Assembly: GCF_014904745.1 (NCBI RefSeq)
Contig: NZ_JACZCS010000032.1
Coordinates: forward strand, 33,996 to 97,995
Length of the DNA: 64,000 nucleotides
Origin: Oricola nitratireducens
GTDB lineage: Bacteria > Pseudomonadota > Alphaproteobacteria > Rhizobiales > Rhizobiaceae
Direction of reading: 5' to 3'
The notes below the pieces were generated by a model that saw nothing but the letters and a program-made list of their open reading frames with translations, was not told the DNA's origin and ran no database searches. Both the position numbers and the translations under genes were made by a program. Below, in pieces: positions 33,444 to 43,052 of this stretch (the first letter of the stretch is position 1; the number at the start of each line of letters is the position of its first letter).

Positions 33444-34283
33444 TCAGCCGAAACGGCCGGTGATGTAGTCCTGGGTGCGTTTCTCGGACGGATTGGTGAA
33501 GATCGTTTTGGTGTCATCGACCTCGACGAGTTCGCCGAGATGGAACATTGCGGTGCGCTGCGACACGCGGGCCGCCTGCTGCATCGAGTGCGTCACAATA
33601 ACGATGGTGTAGTTTTCGCGCAGTTCGTCGATCAGTTCCTCGACTTTCGCGGTCGCGATCGGGTCGAGCGCCGAACAGGGTTCGTCCATCAGGATCACTT
33701 CCGGCGCGACGGCGATGGCGCGGGCGATGCAAAGACGCTGCTGCTGGCCGCCGGAGAGGCCGGTGCCGGGCTCCTGCAGGCGGTCCTTCGCCTCTTCCCA
33801 AAGGCCGGCTCCGCGAAGGCTCTGCTCGACGAGATTGTCGAGGTCGGCTTTCGACTTCACCAGGCCGTGAATGCGGGGGCCGTAGGCAACGTTCTCGTAG
33901 ATCGATTTCGGGAACGGGTTCGGCTTCTGGAACACCATGCCGACACGGGCGCGCAGTTCGACGACGTCGATCGCGGGATCGTAGATATCCTCGCTGTCGA
34001 GGGTGATCTTGCCGGTAACACGGCAGATATCGATCGTGTCGTTCATGCGGTTGAGGCAACGCAGGAAGGTCGACTTGCCACAGCCCGACGGGCCAATGAG
34101 CGCCGTCACCTGACGTTCGTAAATGTCGAGATCGACATCGAACAGCGCCTGCTTGGAACCGTAGAAGACACCGACCTTGTCGCCCTTCATCTTGATGACG
34201 GCGCCGGTGGCGCCGACAGCGGCCGCCGCCTGATTGTTCGCGAAAACCTGATCGGCCTCTACCTTCATTTCACTGTTCTCCAT
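33444..34283 (-). CDS. pstB: Phosphate ABC transporter ATP-binding protein
   Basis: 279 residues. Walker [11 protein letters not shown]-loop [10 protein letters not shown], signature [14 protein letters not shown], Walker [14 protein letters not shown] and switch His (VTHSM) are all canonical for PstB. The N terminus carries about 35 extra residues ([15 protein letters not shown] region) before the ATPase domain, common in this order. It starts 4 bp after pstA ends and powers high-affinity phosphate uptake. Confidence 0.98.
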   Translation of the reverse strand: MENSEMKVEADQVFANNQAAAAVGATGAVIKMKGDKVGVFYGSKQALFDVDLDIYERQVTALIGPSGCGKSTFLRCLNRMNDTIDICRVTGKITLDSEDIYDPAIDVVELRARVGMVFQKPNPFPKSIYENVAYGPRIHGLVKSKADLDNLVEQSLRGAGLWEEAKDRLQEPGTGLSGGQQQRLCIARAIAVAPEVILMDEPCSALDPIATAKVEELIDELRENYTIVIVTHSMQQAARVSQRTAMFHLGELVEVDDTKTIFTNPSEKRTQDYITGRFG

Positions 34284-34287
34284 AACT

Positions 34288-35646
34288 TTACCACCGCCGC
34301 TCGAAACGCCTGCGCAGGATAATCGCCGTGATGTTCATGATGGCGAGGAAAATGAGCAGGACAATGATTGCGCCGGACGCACGTTCGACGAATGCAGGGT
34401 CGCCGCGCGTGGTCCAGTTGTAGACCTGAACCGGCAGCGCGGAGGCCGGATCGAAAAAGCCCTCCGGCGGCGCGCCCGGATATTCGCGGACGAAGGCCAC
34501 CATGCCAATCAGCAGCAACGGCGCGGTTTCGCCAAGCGCCTGAGCCAGGCCGATGATGGTGCCGGTCAGAATGCCCGGGGCCGCCAGCGGCAAGACGTGA
34601 TGGAAAATCGACTGCAACTTGGAGGCGCCGACGCCGAGAGCAGCATCGCGGATCGACGGCGGCACCGCCTTCAACGCGGAGCGCGTGGCGATGATGATGG
34701 TCGGCAGGGTCATCAGCGTGAGCACGAGACCGCCGACAAGCGGCGCGGACTGCGGCAGACCTGCAATGTTGATGAAGATCGCCAGGCCAAGAATACCGAA
34801 AACAATCGATGGCACGGCGGCAAGGTTGGAAATATTGACCTCGATGATGTCCGTGAACCGGTTCTGCGGCGCGAATTCCTCGAGATAGATCGAGGCGGCG
34901 ACGCCAATCGGAAGCGAGAGCACAAGAACAACCAGCATCATGTAGGCCGAACCAAGGATGGCGACGCCGAGGCCGGCGGCTTCCGGACGGGTGTCGGATG
35001 CATCCGGCGCCGTAAAGAAGCTCCAATTGAACCTCTTCTCGAGGATGCCGGCTTCGCGCATCTGGTCGGCCAGCCGCAGTTGCTCGGGCGACACGTTCCG
35101 GTCGAGCGCGGCCGATTCCATCGTCACCCGGCCCTTGTAGTAGCCGTCGATACGTCCGGCCGCGAGCAGCTCGAAGGTGATGGTTTCGCCGATCTTGTCG
35201 GGATGAGCGAGCACATAGCGACGCAATTGCGCCGGCGCTTCCTTGGAAATGAGTTCGGCGGCCTGCTTGGCGTTCACACCATCGACGCTGATGCCGTGTT
35301 CGGCCATGGTCTTCACCAGCGCCGCCTTGATCAGCGGCTGGTAAGCGAAGGTCGTCACCTTCTGCAGTTCGGCGGGGTCGCGCTTGCCGCTCTTGTCGAG
35401 CTTGGATGCGTCGAGATTGATGGCGAGCTTCACATAGGTCTGGCTGAACGAGGAAACGCCGTTGTTCAGGATCGACGCCATCAGGCCGAGCAGCGCAATG
35501 ATACCGAAGGTGACGGCCGCGAGCCCCATCATCCGGAAGCGCATTTCCGCGCGGTGCCGACGCGTGGTCCGCTCATCGCGGACGAACAGCGAACGGTCAT
35601 TCGGACGGACGGCCTGGGTTGCCAGGTCGGCGGAGACGTCGGTCAT
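34288..35646 (-). CDS. pstA: Phosphate ABC transporter permease PstA (long form)
   Basis: 452 residues, longer than E. coli PstA (about 296). An N-terminal membrane segment ([19 protein letters not shown]) and a periplasmic insert (about 75-210) precede the six-helix permease core, which starts near [19 protein letters not shown]. The EAA loop region reads [18 protein letters not shown]. The long N-terminal part is typical of Hyphomicrobiales PstA. Its start overlaps the pstC stop by 4 bp (ATGA), so the two permeases are translated together. Confidence 0.96.
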   Translation of the reverse strand: MTDVSADLATQAVRPNDRSLFVRDERTTRRHRAEMRFRMMGLAAVTFGIIALLGLMASILNNGVSSFSQTYVKLAINLDASKLDKSGKRDPAELQKVTTFAYQPLIKAALVKTMAEHGISVDGVNAKQAAELISKEAPAQLRRYVLAHPDKIGETITFELLAAGRIDGYYKGRVTMESAALDRNVSPEQLRLADQMREAGILEKRFNWSFFTAPDASDTRPEAAGLGVAILGSAYMMLVVLVLSLPIGVAASIYLEEFAPQNRFTDIIEVNISNLAAVPSIVFGILGLAIFINIAGLPQSAPLVGGLVLTLMTLPTIIIATRSALKAVPPSIRDAALGVGASKLQSIFHHVLPLAAPGILTGTIIGLAQALGETAPLLLIGMVAFVREYPGAPPEGFFDPASALPVQVYNWTTRGDPAFVERASGAIIVLLIFLAIMNITAIILRRRFERRW

Positions 35647-37109
35647 TCGTACTGCTCCCGGTATTTGCGAACGATGTAGAGCGCGATGATGTTGAGCCCG
35701 AGGGTGAAGACGAAGAGCGTCAGCCCGAGCGCGAAAGCCACGAGCGTCTCGGGACTGGCGAATTCGGTGTCACCGGTCAGCTGGCTGACGATTTTCACGG
35801 TGACCGTGGTCATCGCCTCGAAGGGATTGACCGAGAGCCGGGCGGAAGCGCCGGCGCCCATGACGACGATCATGGTTTCGCCGATGGCGCGGCTGGCCGC
35901 GAGCAGGAAGGCACCGACGATTCCGGGCAGAGCCGCCGGCATGATGACCTTGCGGATCGTTTCCGACTGGGTCGCGCCGAGACCGTAGGAGCCGTCGCGC
36001 ATGGATTGCGGAACCGCATTGATGATGTCGTCGGAAAGCGAGGAAATGAACGGGATCAGCATGATTCCCATCACGAGGCCCGCGGTCATGACCGATGACG
36101 AGGAGCTGCCCAGTCCGGTCGGCTGGGCGATCCAGTCGCGAATGAAGGGGCCTACGGTGATCAGGGCGAAGAGGCCATAGACGATCGTCGGGATGCCCGC
36201 GAGCATTTCGATGGCCGGCTTCGCAAAGCTGCGCAGCGAGCTGCCGGCATATTCGGCCAGATAGATCGCGATCATCAGACCCAAAGGAACCGCGAGGGCC
36301 AGGGCGACGAACGAGACATAAAGCGTGCCCCACAGGAGCGGCAGGATGCCGAGATCCGAACCGCCTCGGAACTGCGGATTCCAGGTCGCCGAGAAGAAGA
36401 AGTCCCGGGCCGGGTAAATCCGGAAGAAATGGATCGATTCGAAGAGCAGCGAGCCGATAATACCCAGTGTGGTCAGGATGGCGATGAGCGATGAGCCCAT
36501 CAGCAGTGATTTTATGAAGGTTTCGCTTGTGTTGCGGGCCCGCATCCTCGGCGTGATCCGGAACCAGGACCAGGCGCCGAGCGCCAGCGCCGTGACGAGG
36601 ACCGCAATGTTGCGAATAAGCGAACCGGCCTTGCCGATGTTGCGGTAGGATTTTGCCGCCTCGAAGACCGCCGGCTGCACGTCGGAACCGAGCGCCACGC
36701 CGACGCTGGCAAGCCGTGAACGGACATTGGAGAAGTCGGCACGCATGTTTGCGAGATCGGTTTCAGTAAAACCGCCCGATCCAACGAGAAGGTCAAGACC
36801 ATTGGCGATACGGCGGACATCGGCCATCACAAGGCTCTTGGCCCCGCTCTGGTCAACGATGCTCTGGGGAATATCGGAGCTGATCTGGCTTTCGATCGCA
36901 ATGGGCTGGACAAAGAGCCATACACCCAAAAGGAGAAATGCCGGCACTGCCACGTAGAGGGCGACGGTCTGCCCGTAATAGCCCGGGAGAGAGTGAAGTT
37001 TGGTCTTTTCCCGGTCGGAGACGGCCAGCGCGCGCTGACGTCCAAGGATATAGCCGAGAGCCGTCAAGGCGAGCACGATGATTACAATTGCACTTACACT
37101 GGTGGTCAT
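35643..37109 (-). CDS. pstC: Phosphate ABC transporter permease PstC (long form)
   Basis: 488 residues, also longer than the E. coli protein (about 319). Two extra membrane segments (SAIVIIVLALTALGYILG; YVAVPAFLLLGVWLF) and a periplasmic helical region precede the permease core (PLLWGTLYVSFVALALAVPL). The EAA-type loop is GLGATQSETIRKVIMPAALP. It lies 74 bp after pstS, with a hairpin in the gap, and overlaps pstA by 4 bp. Confidence 0.96.
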   Translation of the reverse strand: MTTSVSAIVIIVLALTALGYILGRQRALAVSDREKTKLHSLPGYYGQTVALYVAVPAFLLLGVWLFVQPIAIESQISSDIPQSIVDQSGAKSLVMADVRRIANGLDLLVGSGGFTETDLANMRADFSNVRSRLASVGVALGSDVQPAVFEAAKSYRNIGKAGSLIRNIAVLVTALALGAWSWFRITPRMRARNTSETFIKSLLMGSSLIAILTTLGIIGSLLFESIHFFRIYPARDFFFSATWNPQFRGGSDLGILPLLWGTLYVSFVALALAVPLGLMIAIYLAEYAGSSLRSFAKPAIEMLAGIPTIVYGLFALITVGPFIRDWIAQPTGLGSSSSSVMTAGLVMGIMLIPFISSLSDDIINAVPQSMRDGSYGLGATQSETIRKVIMPAALPGIVGAFLLAASRAIGETMIVVMGAGASARLSVNPFEAMTTVTVKIVSQLTGDTEFASPETLVAFALGLTLFVFTLGLNIIALYIVRKYREQYE

Positions 37110-37143
37110 GTCGCATCCGCCCTGGGGTTACTGGGGTAGCAAC

Positions 37144-37167
37144 GGGACGGCGCCGAAGCACCGCCCC
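37144..37167 (-). other. Intercistronic hairpin between pstS and pstC
   Basis: GGGACGGCGC and GCACCGCCCC (plus-strand reading) form a 10-bp stem with one mismatch and a CGAA loop. There is no T-tract, so it is more likely an mRNA-stabilising 3' hairpin that keeps pstS transcript levels above those of the permease genes. Confidence 0.6.
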
Positions 37168-37183
37168 GCATATTTTCAGACGA

Positions 37184-38218
37184 TCAGTTCAGCGGACCCA
37201 TCGGGGTACGGTTCTTGACCATTTCCTGGGTCTTGGCGAGTTCCGGATCGGGAACCAGGCCGTAGGCGGCAAGCGGGCCGTCCGGGCCGGCCATTTCGTC
37301 GGAGACGAAGAACTCGATGTATTCCTGGAGACCCGGAATGACGTCGAGGTGAGCGTTCTTCACATAGAAGTAAAGCGGACGCGAAACCGGATATTCGCCC
37401 TTGGCGACGGTGTCGACCGACGGGGTGACGCCGTTCATGGTCGCGACCTGCAACTTGTCGGTGTTGTTCTCATAGAACGACAGGCCGAAGACGCCGATCG
37501 CCTGCTTGTTGGCGTCGAGGCGGGCGAGCGTCTCGGTGTAGTCGCCGTCGATGTCGACCGATGCGCCGTCGGTGCGCAGAGCGAGGCAGGCCTTCTCGCC
37601 GTCCTTTTCACCCATAGCCGCCACGAAGGCTTCCAGAGCGCCCGATTCCTTGCAGCCATCTTCGAGAACCTTGATGTCGAAGACTTCGCGGGTGCCGTGC
37701 TTGGTGCCCGGGATGAAGGCCAGGATTTCCTGGTCCGGCAGATCGGCATTCACGTCGTGCCAGGACTTGTAGGGGTTGTCGACAACCTTGCCGTCCACGA
37801 CAACTTTGGCGGCCAGAGCCTTGAACCAGTCAGCCGGGGTGAAAGCGAAGCTCGAACCGTTGATGTCGGAAGCGAAAACGATGCCGTCATAGCCGATCCG
37901 GACTTCCTGGATCTCGTCAACGCCATTGGCCTTGCAGTTGTCGATATCCGACTGCTTGATGCGCGAGGAAGAGTCAGCGATGTCGATGGTGTTCTCGCCC
38001 ACGCCTTCGCAGAGCGCCTTGCGGCCGGCACCCGAACCGCCGCCCTCGACGACCGGAGTCGGATATTCGAAATTCTCGCCGAACGCTTCGGCGACGATCG
38101 AGGCATAGGGCAGCACCGTCGAGGAGCCTTTGATCTGAATCTGGTCGCGCGCTTCAGCGGCGGTCGTCAGCGCCGACGCGGCAAGAGCGGCAGCGAGTGC
38201 AATCTTGAGGGTTTTCAT
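37184..38218 (-). CDS. pstS: Periplasmic phosphate-binding protein PstS
   Basis: 344 residues. Signal peptide at 1-24 (MKTLKIALAAALAASALTTA, AEA cleavage). The phosphate-binding loops are visible: IKGSSTVLPYASIVAE, VVEGGGSGAGRKALCEG and IADSSSRIK, then the long PstS/SphX-type C-terminal lobe. ATG 38218 follows GGGAGAATTCC; an upstream in-frame Met adds residues before the signal peptide and is less likely. It is the first gene after the PHO box and 128 bp from phoR. Confidence 0.97.
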   Translation of the reverse strand: MKTLKIALAAALAASALTTAAEARDQIQIKGSSTVLPYASIVAEAFGENFEYPTPVVEGGGSGAGRKALCEGVGENTIDIADSSSRIKQSDIDNCKANGVDEIQEVRIGYDGIVFASDINGSSFAFTPADWFKALAAKVVVDGKVVDNPYKSWHDVNADLPDQEILAFIPGTKHGTREVFDIKVLEDGCKESGALEAFVAAMGEKDGEKACLALRTDGASVDIDGDYTETLARLDANKQAIGVFGLSFYENNTDKLQVATMNGVTPSVDTVAKGEYPVSRPLYFYVKNAHLDVIPGLQEYIEFFVSDEMAGPDGPLAAYGLVPDPELAKTQEMVKNRTPMGPLN

Positions 38219-38297
38219 GGAATTCTCCCGTTTGGGCATGTGTGAGCTGTGACCGGCGCTCGCCGGACAGGGGCGTTCTATAGCCTTCGGGAAGACG

Positions 38298-38330
38298 TTT
38301 TATGACAGTTACAAAACAGTTGTGTGACAA
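38298..38330 (-). promoter_or_regulatory. Three-unit PHO box upstream of pstS
   Basis: On the minus strand three consecutive 11-bp units read TTGTCACACAA, CTGTTTTGTAA and CTGTCATAAAA. Each fits the CTGTCA(T/C)-N4 repeat bound by PhoB, with the outer units closest to consensus. The element lies 80-112 bp upstream of the pstS start, in the gap after phoR, and should drive pstSCAB-phoU-phoB during phosphate starvation. Confidence 0.8.
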
Positions 38331-38346
38331 TTCAACTATATGTTTT

Positions 38347-39702
38347 TTATGTATTTTCTTCGTTTTCCGCAGAAGCCTTCTCAGCCCAGACGGGAATTGT
38401 GACAACAAAGGAAGCGCCCTCGCCCACCTGTGAGGTGACCGACAGGCGTCCGGTGTGACGGGTCAGGATGTGCTTGACGATCGCGAGACCGAGGCCGGTG
38501 CCCTTCTTGGAGCGACTGGATTCGACATCGACCCGATAGAAGCGTTCCGTCAGGCGGGGGATATGTTCCTCGGCGATTCCCGGCCCGTAGTCGCGTACGG
38601 TGACGCGAACGCTGTCGACACCGGAAACCGGCGTCCGCTCGGCAACAATGTCGATCCTGCCGCCAATCGCGCCGTAGCGAATGGCGTTTTCCATCAAGTT
38701 GGTGAAAACCTGGATCAATTCGTCGCGGCTACCCCAGACGCGGCAGTCCGGCGTGTCGATCGCCTCCACATCCTCACTGATCGTCACGCTGGCTTCGGCG
38801 GCGGTCGGCGCGAGCGCCGTGCTGACGGCGCGCAGCACGTCGGCAACATCGACCGGCTCGAAATCGGTCCGGCCGAACGCCGTCTCCAGCCGGCTGAGGG
38901 ACAGGAGATCGTCGATCAGCCGCGACATGCGGTCCGCCTGTTCCTTCATGATCGCCAGGAAGCGGTCGCGGGCCGCGGCGTCGTCGCGAGCCGGGCCGCT
39001 GAGCGTCTCGATGAAACCGTTGAGCGAGGCCAGCGGCGTGCGCAATTCGTGGCTCGCATTGGCAATGAAGTCCGAGCGCATGCGGTCGATGCGCCGGACT
39101 TCGCTCAGATCCCGGAAATGCAGCAGGAACGGCGCGTCGGACGCGTCGGCCGGCAGGCGCACGATCGTCGCCTCGAACCATCGCTCGATCGGATAGCGCT
39201 CGAGCACCTCGGCAGGACCGGGCGTGCCGCCGGCCAACGCCTCGTTGACCATGGAGAGAAGTTCCGGGCTGCGAAAGCGCAGGAGTACCGAAGAGCCCGG
39301 CTCGATCGAGTCGCCGAAAAAGCGACGGCACGCCTTGTTGACCGTCTGGATGGTCCCGCGCGCATCGAGCAGCATCAGCGGATTGGGCAGATTGTCCATC
39401 ACGGTTTCGGCGCGCACCACGCCGCGCGGGGTCGATGCGCGCGCCGCCTCGGCGCTTCGGCGTTCCAGCGCGCTTCGCACTGGCGCAAAGGCGCTGATCG
39501 CCGCCATCGCGGCCATAGAGGCAACCGCGACAGGACCGGGAAGGTAACCGGCGACGAAAAATACGCCGAAAAGAAGCAGTGCCGCCGCCAACGGAAAACG
39601 GTTGGAAAACAGCCTGCGTCTCAGTCCCCGGGCGAAAGTTTCCTCGACCGGCGATGCGGCCGGCCCGGCGGCATCGTCACGACGGGGATGCGTCTCAGTC
39701 AT
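38347..39702 (-). CDS. phoR: Phosphate-regulon sensor histidine kinase PhoR
   Basis: 451 residues. Two N-terminal membrane segments (about 33-75: PLAAALLLFGVFFVAGYLPG and VASMAAMAAISAF) lead to a PAS domain (about 100-200). The H-box follows (FIANASHELRTPLASLNGF), then the catalytic domain with N-box (NLMENAIRYG), DYGPGI and TGLGLAIVKHILTRH. It phosphorylates PhoB when phosphate is scarce. It lies upstream of pstS on the same strand but before the PHO box, so it can be expressed at a basal level by itself. Divergent from ppk2. Confidence 0.96.
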   Translation of the reverse strand: MTETHPRRDDAAGPAASPVEETFARGLRRRLFSNRFPLAAALLLFGVFFVAGYLPGPVAVASMAAMAAISAFAPVRSALERRSAEAARASTPRGVVRAETVMDNLPNPLMLLDARGTIQTVNKACRRFFGDSIEPGSSVLLRFRSPELLSMVNEALAGGTPGPAEVLERYPIERWFEATIVRLPADASDAPFLLHFRDLSEVRRIDRMRSDFIANASHELRTPLASLNGFIETLSGPARDDAAARDRFLAIMKEQADRMSRLIDDLLSLSRLETAFGRTDFEPVDVADVLRAVSTALAPTAAEASVTISEDVEAIDTPDCRVWGSRDELIQVFTNLMENAIRYGAIGGRIDIVAERTPVSGVDSVRVTVRDYGPGIAEEHIPRLTERFYRVDVESSRSKKGTGLGLAIVKHILTRHTGRLSVTSQVGEGASFVVTIPVWAEKASAENEENT

Positions 39703-39824
39703 GGCACATTCGCCGGCGAGAAAGGGGCGCCGTCATTGCCGCATGCCGCGTCTGGACGGCCATCACGCGAGGCCATACGGTGGCCCGACCGGAAACAGAA
39801 TGATCATGGGAACGGCGATCGAAC

Positions 39825-40706
39825 ATGGCGAAGGAATCACGCGCGCTTGAGCTCAATATCGGCGGGAAGAAAAGGGTTTTCGATATAGACGACCCCAAAC
39901 TGCCGGACTGGGTGGACGACAATGACATAGCCGCCGGCGGCTATCCCTACAAGAAGCGGATGGACAAGGACGACTACGAAAAGACGCTGGAAGCGCTGCA
40001 GATCCAGATCGTCAACATGAACACCCACATGCAGGATACCGGCCGGCGCGTGATCGCGGTCTTCGAGGGACGAGACGCTGCCGGCAAGGGCGGATCGATC
40101 AGCGTGCTGCACGAATTCCTCAATCCGCGCACCGCCCGCAACGTCGCGCTGTCCAAGCCATCGGACGTCGAGCGCGGCCAGTGGTATTTCCAGCGCTATA
40201 TCGAGCACTTCCCGACAACCGGCGAACTCGTGAGTTTCGACCGGTCCTGGTACAACCGCGGCGGCGTGGAGCCGGTGATGGGCTTCTGTACGCCGGAACA
40301 GCACCGCGCCTTCCTGCACGACGTGCCGGAATTCGAGAAGATGATCGTCGAGGAAGGCATCATCTTCTTCAAGTTCTGGCTCAACATCGCCCGCGAGACG
40401 CAGTTGAAACGGTTTCACGACCGCCGCCACAGCCCGGTGAAATACTGGAAACTGTCGGATATCGACATTATCGGCATGCAGAAGTGGGACGACTACACCG
40501 CGGCGCGCGACACGATGATCTCCACGACGCATTCAGCGCATGCGCCGTGGACCGTCATCCGCATGAACGACAAGCGGCGCGGACGGCTGGAAGTGTTGCG
40601 TCACATCCTGCTCAACGTCGACTACAAGGGCAAGGACCGCGACGTCATCGGCAGTCCGGATCCGCTTATCATCGGCACCGGACCCGACGCCCTCGACCGC
40701 GACTGA
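39825..40706 (+). CDS. ppk2: Polyphosphate kinase 2 (PPK2, class I-like)
   Basis: 293 residues, a single PPK2 domain. Walker A is [13 protein letters not shown], Walker [14 protein letters not shown], and the lid region contains [15 protein letters not shown]. Such enzymes move phosphate between polyphosphate and nucleoside diphosphates. It is divergent from phoR by 122 bp, so it sits beside the Pho regulon; no clear PHO box was found in that gap. Role in polyphosphate use under phosphate stress is inferred from the family and position. Confidence 0.95.
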   Translation: MAKESRALELNIGGKKRVFDIDDPKLPDWVDDNDIAAGGYPYKKRMDKDDYEKTLEALQIQIVNMNTHMQDTGRRVIAVFEGRDAAGKGGSISVLHEFLNPRTARNVALSKPSDVERGQWYFQRYIEHFPTTGELVSFDRSWYNRGGVEPVMGFCTPEQHRAFLHDVPEFEKMIVEEGIIFFKFWLNIARETQLKRFHDRRHSPVKYWKLSDIDIIGMQKWDDYTAARDTMISTTHSAHAPWTVIRMNDKRRGRLEVLRHILLNVDYKGKDRDVIGSPDPLIIGTGPDALDRD

Positions 40707-40715
40707 CCGGACGCC

Positions 40716-41822
40716 TTACGACCCCAATTCGCGCAGGCGCACGCCGATAAGCTTGACCGCGCGGCCGCCATTGTCGATGTCGGTGACGATCGCGAGGCTG
40801 CCGGGGCCGCCGGCGCTGGCGCCGGCCGGGAAGTCGACACGGAACAGGAATTCGTTGTCGTTCTGCGTCACGTTGAAACGCAATCTGCCGCAGTCACCGA
40901 AGCCGGCGAGATTGCAGGTCACCGACATCTGGGTCGGCGCATTGTCGTCGGACCGCGCGACGATGGAGAATTGAGCGGTCTTGCCGGCCAGCGAATTCAG
41001 CGTGCCCAGCGGGATATCGATGGTGACCGCGCTCTGGGCGTCCGGCGAAACGATGCGGGCGAACTGGCCGATGGCATCGCTCTCGACAGTCGCCGTCGCA
41101 GTGCCGTTCAGGGATATCGTCGTCGGATCCGCCGGCTGGAACAGCGTGACCCAGCTGTCGTCGTGGCTCATGCCGGACGGCAGGCGGGCCGGCGCCGTCG
41201 CCGTTCCCGGATCGCGGGAGCTCTGGAAACTCTCGTCTTGAAGTTCGAGCGGCGGATTGGGGACGGAGGTGTCGCGCTGTTCCGCCGTCTGCAGCGCGCC
41301 GGTCGTGACGATCCACCAGATGCCGGTACCGATCAATCCCACCGCAACGGCGGACGAAAGGAGCCAGGCGAAGGGCGCCCGGCGCCGCGGACGTTGCCGC
41401 TGTTCGCCGACCGGGCCCACCGCGCCGTCATCCGTGACGGCGGGCGGCGCGGCATTCTCTTCGCCCGTGTCGAAGCGCGGCTCGGCGCGAAGACCGGTGA
41501 TGGCCGCTTCAGGCGCGGGCCTTTCCGCTTTCGGCTGCGGTTCCGGTTGTTCGAAACGTGGCTCGGCGCGCACATCCGGCGATACGGCGGGCGCCGGCTC
41601 CGGAGCGGGGGGCGTATAGACCGCCTCGGCGGCGCGGATCGCGTCGGCGAGCCGCTGCTTCTGGTTGGCGGCGCGGTCGGGATCGATATCGGGCTGAGCC
41701 TTGAGCGTGCGCTGGAGCGCGTCGGCGGCGGCGCGGTAGACGCGCTGGCGGAACGCCGGATTCGACGCGTCGCCCTTCGCCAGCGCATTCCTCAAGGCGG
41801 TTTCCAGCTCGCTTACTGCCAT
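40716..41822 (-). CDS. Single-pass membrane protein of unknown function
   Basis: 368 residues. Residues 1-65 are a charged helical N terminus (LETALRNALAKGDASNPAFR, ALQRTLKAQPDIDPDRA). A Pro/Glu-rich low-complexity linker (about 70-145) follows, then an Arg cluster and one membrane helix (PFAWLLSSAVAVGLIGTGIWW, about 148-170). The C-terminal 180 residues are predicted extracytoplasmic and beta-rich (FVTL, ATVESDAIGQFARIVS, TVDI-type strands, CNLAGFGDCGRLRFNV with two Cys that could pair). No family recognised. The topology suggests a cytoplasm-to-periplasm linking or cell-envelope protein. Confidence 0.8.
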   Translation of the reverse strand: MAVSELETALRNALAKGDASNPAFRQRVYRAAADALQRTLKAQPDIDPDRAANQKQRLADAIRAAEAVYTPPAPEPAPAVSPDVRAEPRFEQPEPQPKAERPAPEAAITGLRAEPRFDTGEENAAPPAVTDDGAVGPVGEQRQRPRRRAPFAWLLSSAVAVGLIGTGIWWIVTTGALQTAEQRDTSVPNPPLELQDESFQSSRDPGTATAPARLPSGMSHDDSWVTLFQPADPTTISLNGTATATVESDAIGQFARIVSPDAQSAVTIDIPLGTLNSLAGKTAQFSIVARSDDNAPTQMSVTCNLAGFGDCGRLRFNVTQNDNEFLFRVDFPAGASAGGPGSLAIVTDIDNGGRAVKLIGVRLRELGS

Positions 41823-42034
41823 CTTTTCCGGTCCGCGCGGTGAAAAACCGCCGATCTCTCAAGTTGTTGTCCTGTCCGGATTTCGCACAATTGCCCGGAC
41901 ATGGAAAGCGCACGATCCGCTCTCCCCCGAAAGATGGGCGGGAATGGGACCATGCGGGCCTTTCCATGCTTGCCTCACCGGCCTGTTCTGATAGGTCTTA
42001 CGTTTACGAAAAGGTCAAAACCGGGGAGAAAACG

Positions 42035-42997
42035 ATGGCGCTGCCGCCCATCCTGAAAGACAATCTTCAACTGCCGGTCGTCGCAGCGCCGCTGTTCATC
42101 ATCTCGCATCCGCCGCTGGTGCTGGAACAATGCAAGGCGGGCGTCGTCGGCTCGTTTCCAGCGCTGAACGCGCGTCCGGAAAGCCAGCTCGACGAGTGGC
42201 TGGCCGAGATCACCGAGGATCTCGCCGCCTACAACGCGAAGAACCCCGACAAGCCGGCCGCCCCCTTTGCCGTCAACCAGATCGTGCACATGTCGAACAC
42301 GCGCCTCGAGCACGACCTGACGATGTGCGTGAAATACAAGGTGCCGATCGTCATCTCCTCGCTCGGCGCAGTGCCGGAGGTCAATGACGCGATCCACTCC
42401 TATGGCGGCATCGTGCTGCACGACGTCATCAACAACCGCCACGCCAATTCCGCCATCCGTAAGGGCGCGGACGGGCTGATCGCGGTCGCCGCCGGCGCCG
42501 GCGGCCATGCCGGCCCGCTGTCGCCCTTCGCGCTGGTACAGGAAATCCGCGAATGGTTCGACGGCCCGCTTCTGCTGTCCGGCGCGATCGCCAATGGCGG
42601 CGCGATCCTCGCCGCGCAGGCGATGGGCGCCGATATGGCCTATATCGGCTCCCCCTTCATCGCGACGCCGGAAGCGCGCGCCGTGGACGAGTACAAGCAG
42701 ATGATCGCCGACTCGACGGCGAAAGACATCGTCTATTCCAACTATTTCACCGGCATTCACGGCAACTACCTGAAACCGTCGATCGCCAAGGCGGGGATGG
42801 ACCCGGACCATCTGCCCGAAGCGGACCCGTCCAAGATGGATTTTTCCAAGGCGGCGCAGCCCGGCGCCAAGGCCTGGAAGGACATCTGGGGTTCCGGCCA
42901 GGGCATCGGCGCGGTCAAGGAGATCGCGCCCGTCGCCGATCTCGTCGGACGCCTGAAGCGCGAATATGCCGAGGCGAAGACCGCGCTGTGCGGCTGA
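42035..42997 (+). CDS. NAD(P)H-dependent flavin oxidoreductase / nitronate monooxygenase family
   Basis: 320 residues, TIM-barrel flavoprotein of the 2-nitropropane dioxygenase family. The core shows PVVAAPLFIISHPPLVLEQC, VISSLGAVPEV, GLIAVAAGAGGHAGPLSPFA and the FMN phosphate site LLLSGAIANGGAILAAQAMG with AYIGSPFIAT. Members oxidise propionate-3-nitronate or act as general enoyl reductases. ATG 42035 follows GGGGAGAA. It stands alone and ends with a hairpin at 43015-43036. Confidence 0.92.
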   Translation: MALPPILKDNLQLPVVAAPLFIISHPPLVLEQCKAGVVGSFPALNARPESQLDEWLAEITEDLAAYNAKNPDKPAAPFAVNQIVHMSNTRLEHDLTMCVKYKVPIVISSLGAVPEVNDAIHSYGGIVLHDVINNRHANSAIRKGADGLIAVAAGAGGHAGPLSPFALVQEIREWFDGPLLLSGAIANGGAILAAQAMGADMAYIGSPFIATPEARAVDEYKQMIADSTAKDIVYSNYFTGIHGNYLKPSIAKAGMDPDHLPEADPSKMDFSKAAQPGAKAWKDIWGSGQGIGAVKEIAPVADLVGRLKREYAEAKTALCG

Positions 42998-43014
42998 AGC
43001 CAGTCACCGAAACA

Positions 43015-43045
43015 CCCGGCCATGAGGCTGGCCGGGCGCGGTTTT
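43015..43045 (+). terminator. Probable terminator between the flavin oxidoreductase and the transpeptidase
   Basis: CCCGGCC (43015-43021) pairs with GGCCGGG (43030-43036), followed after CGCG by a short TTTT run. It separates two convergent genes. The T-tract is short, so efficiency is uncertain. Confidence 0.6.
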
Positions 43046-43052
43046 CATGCCG

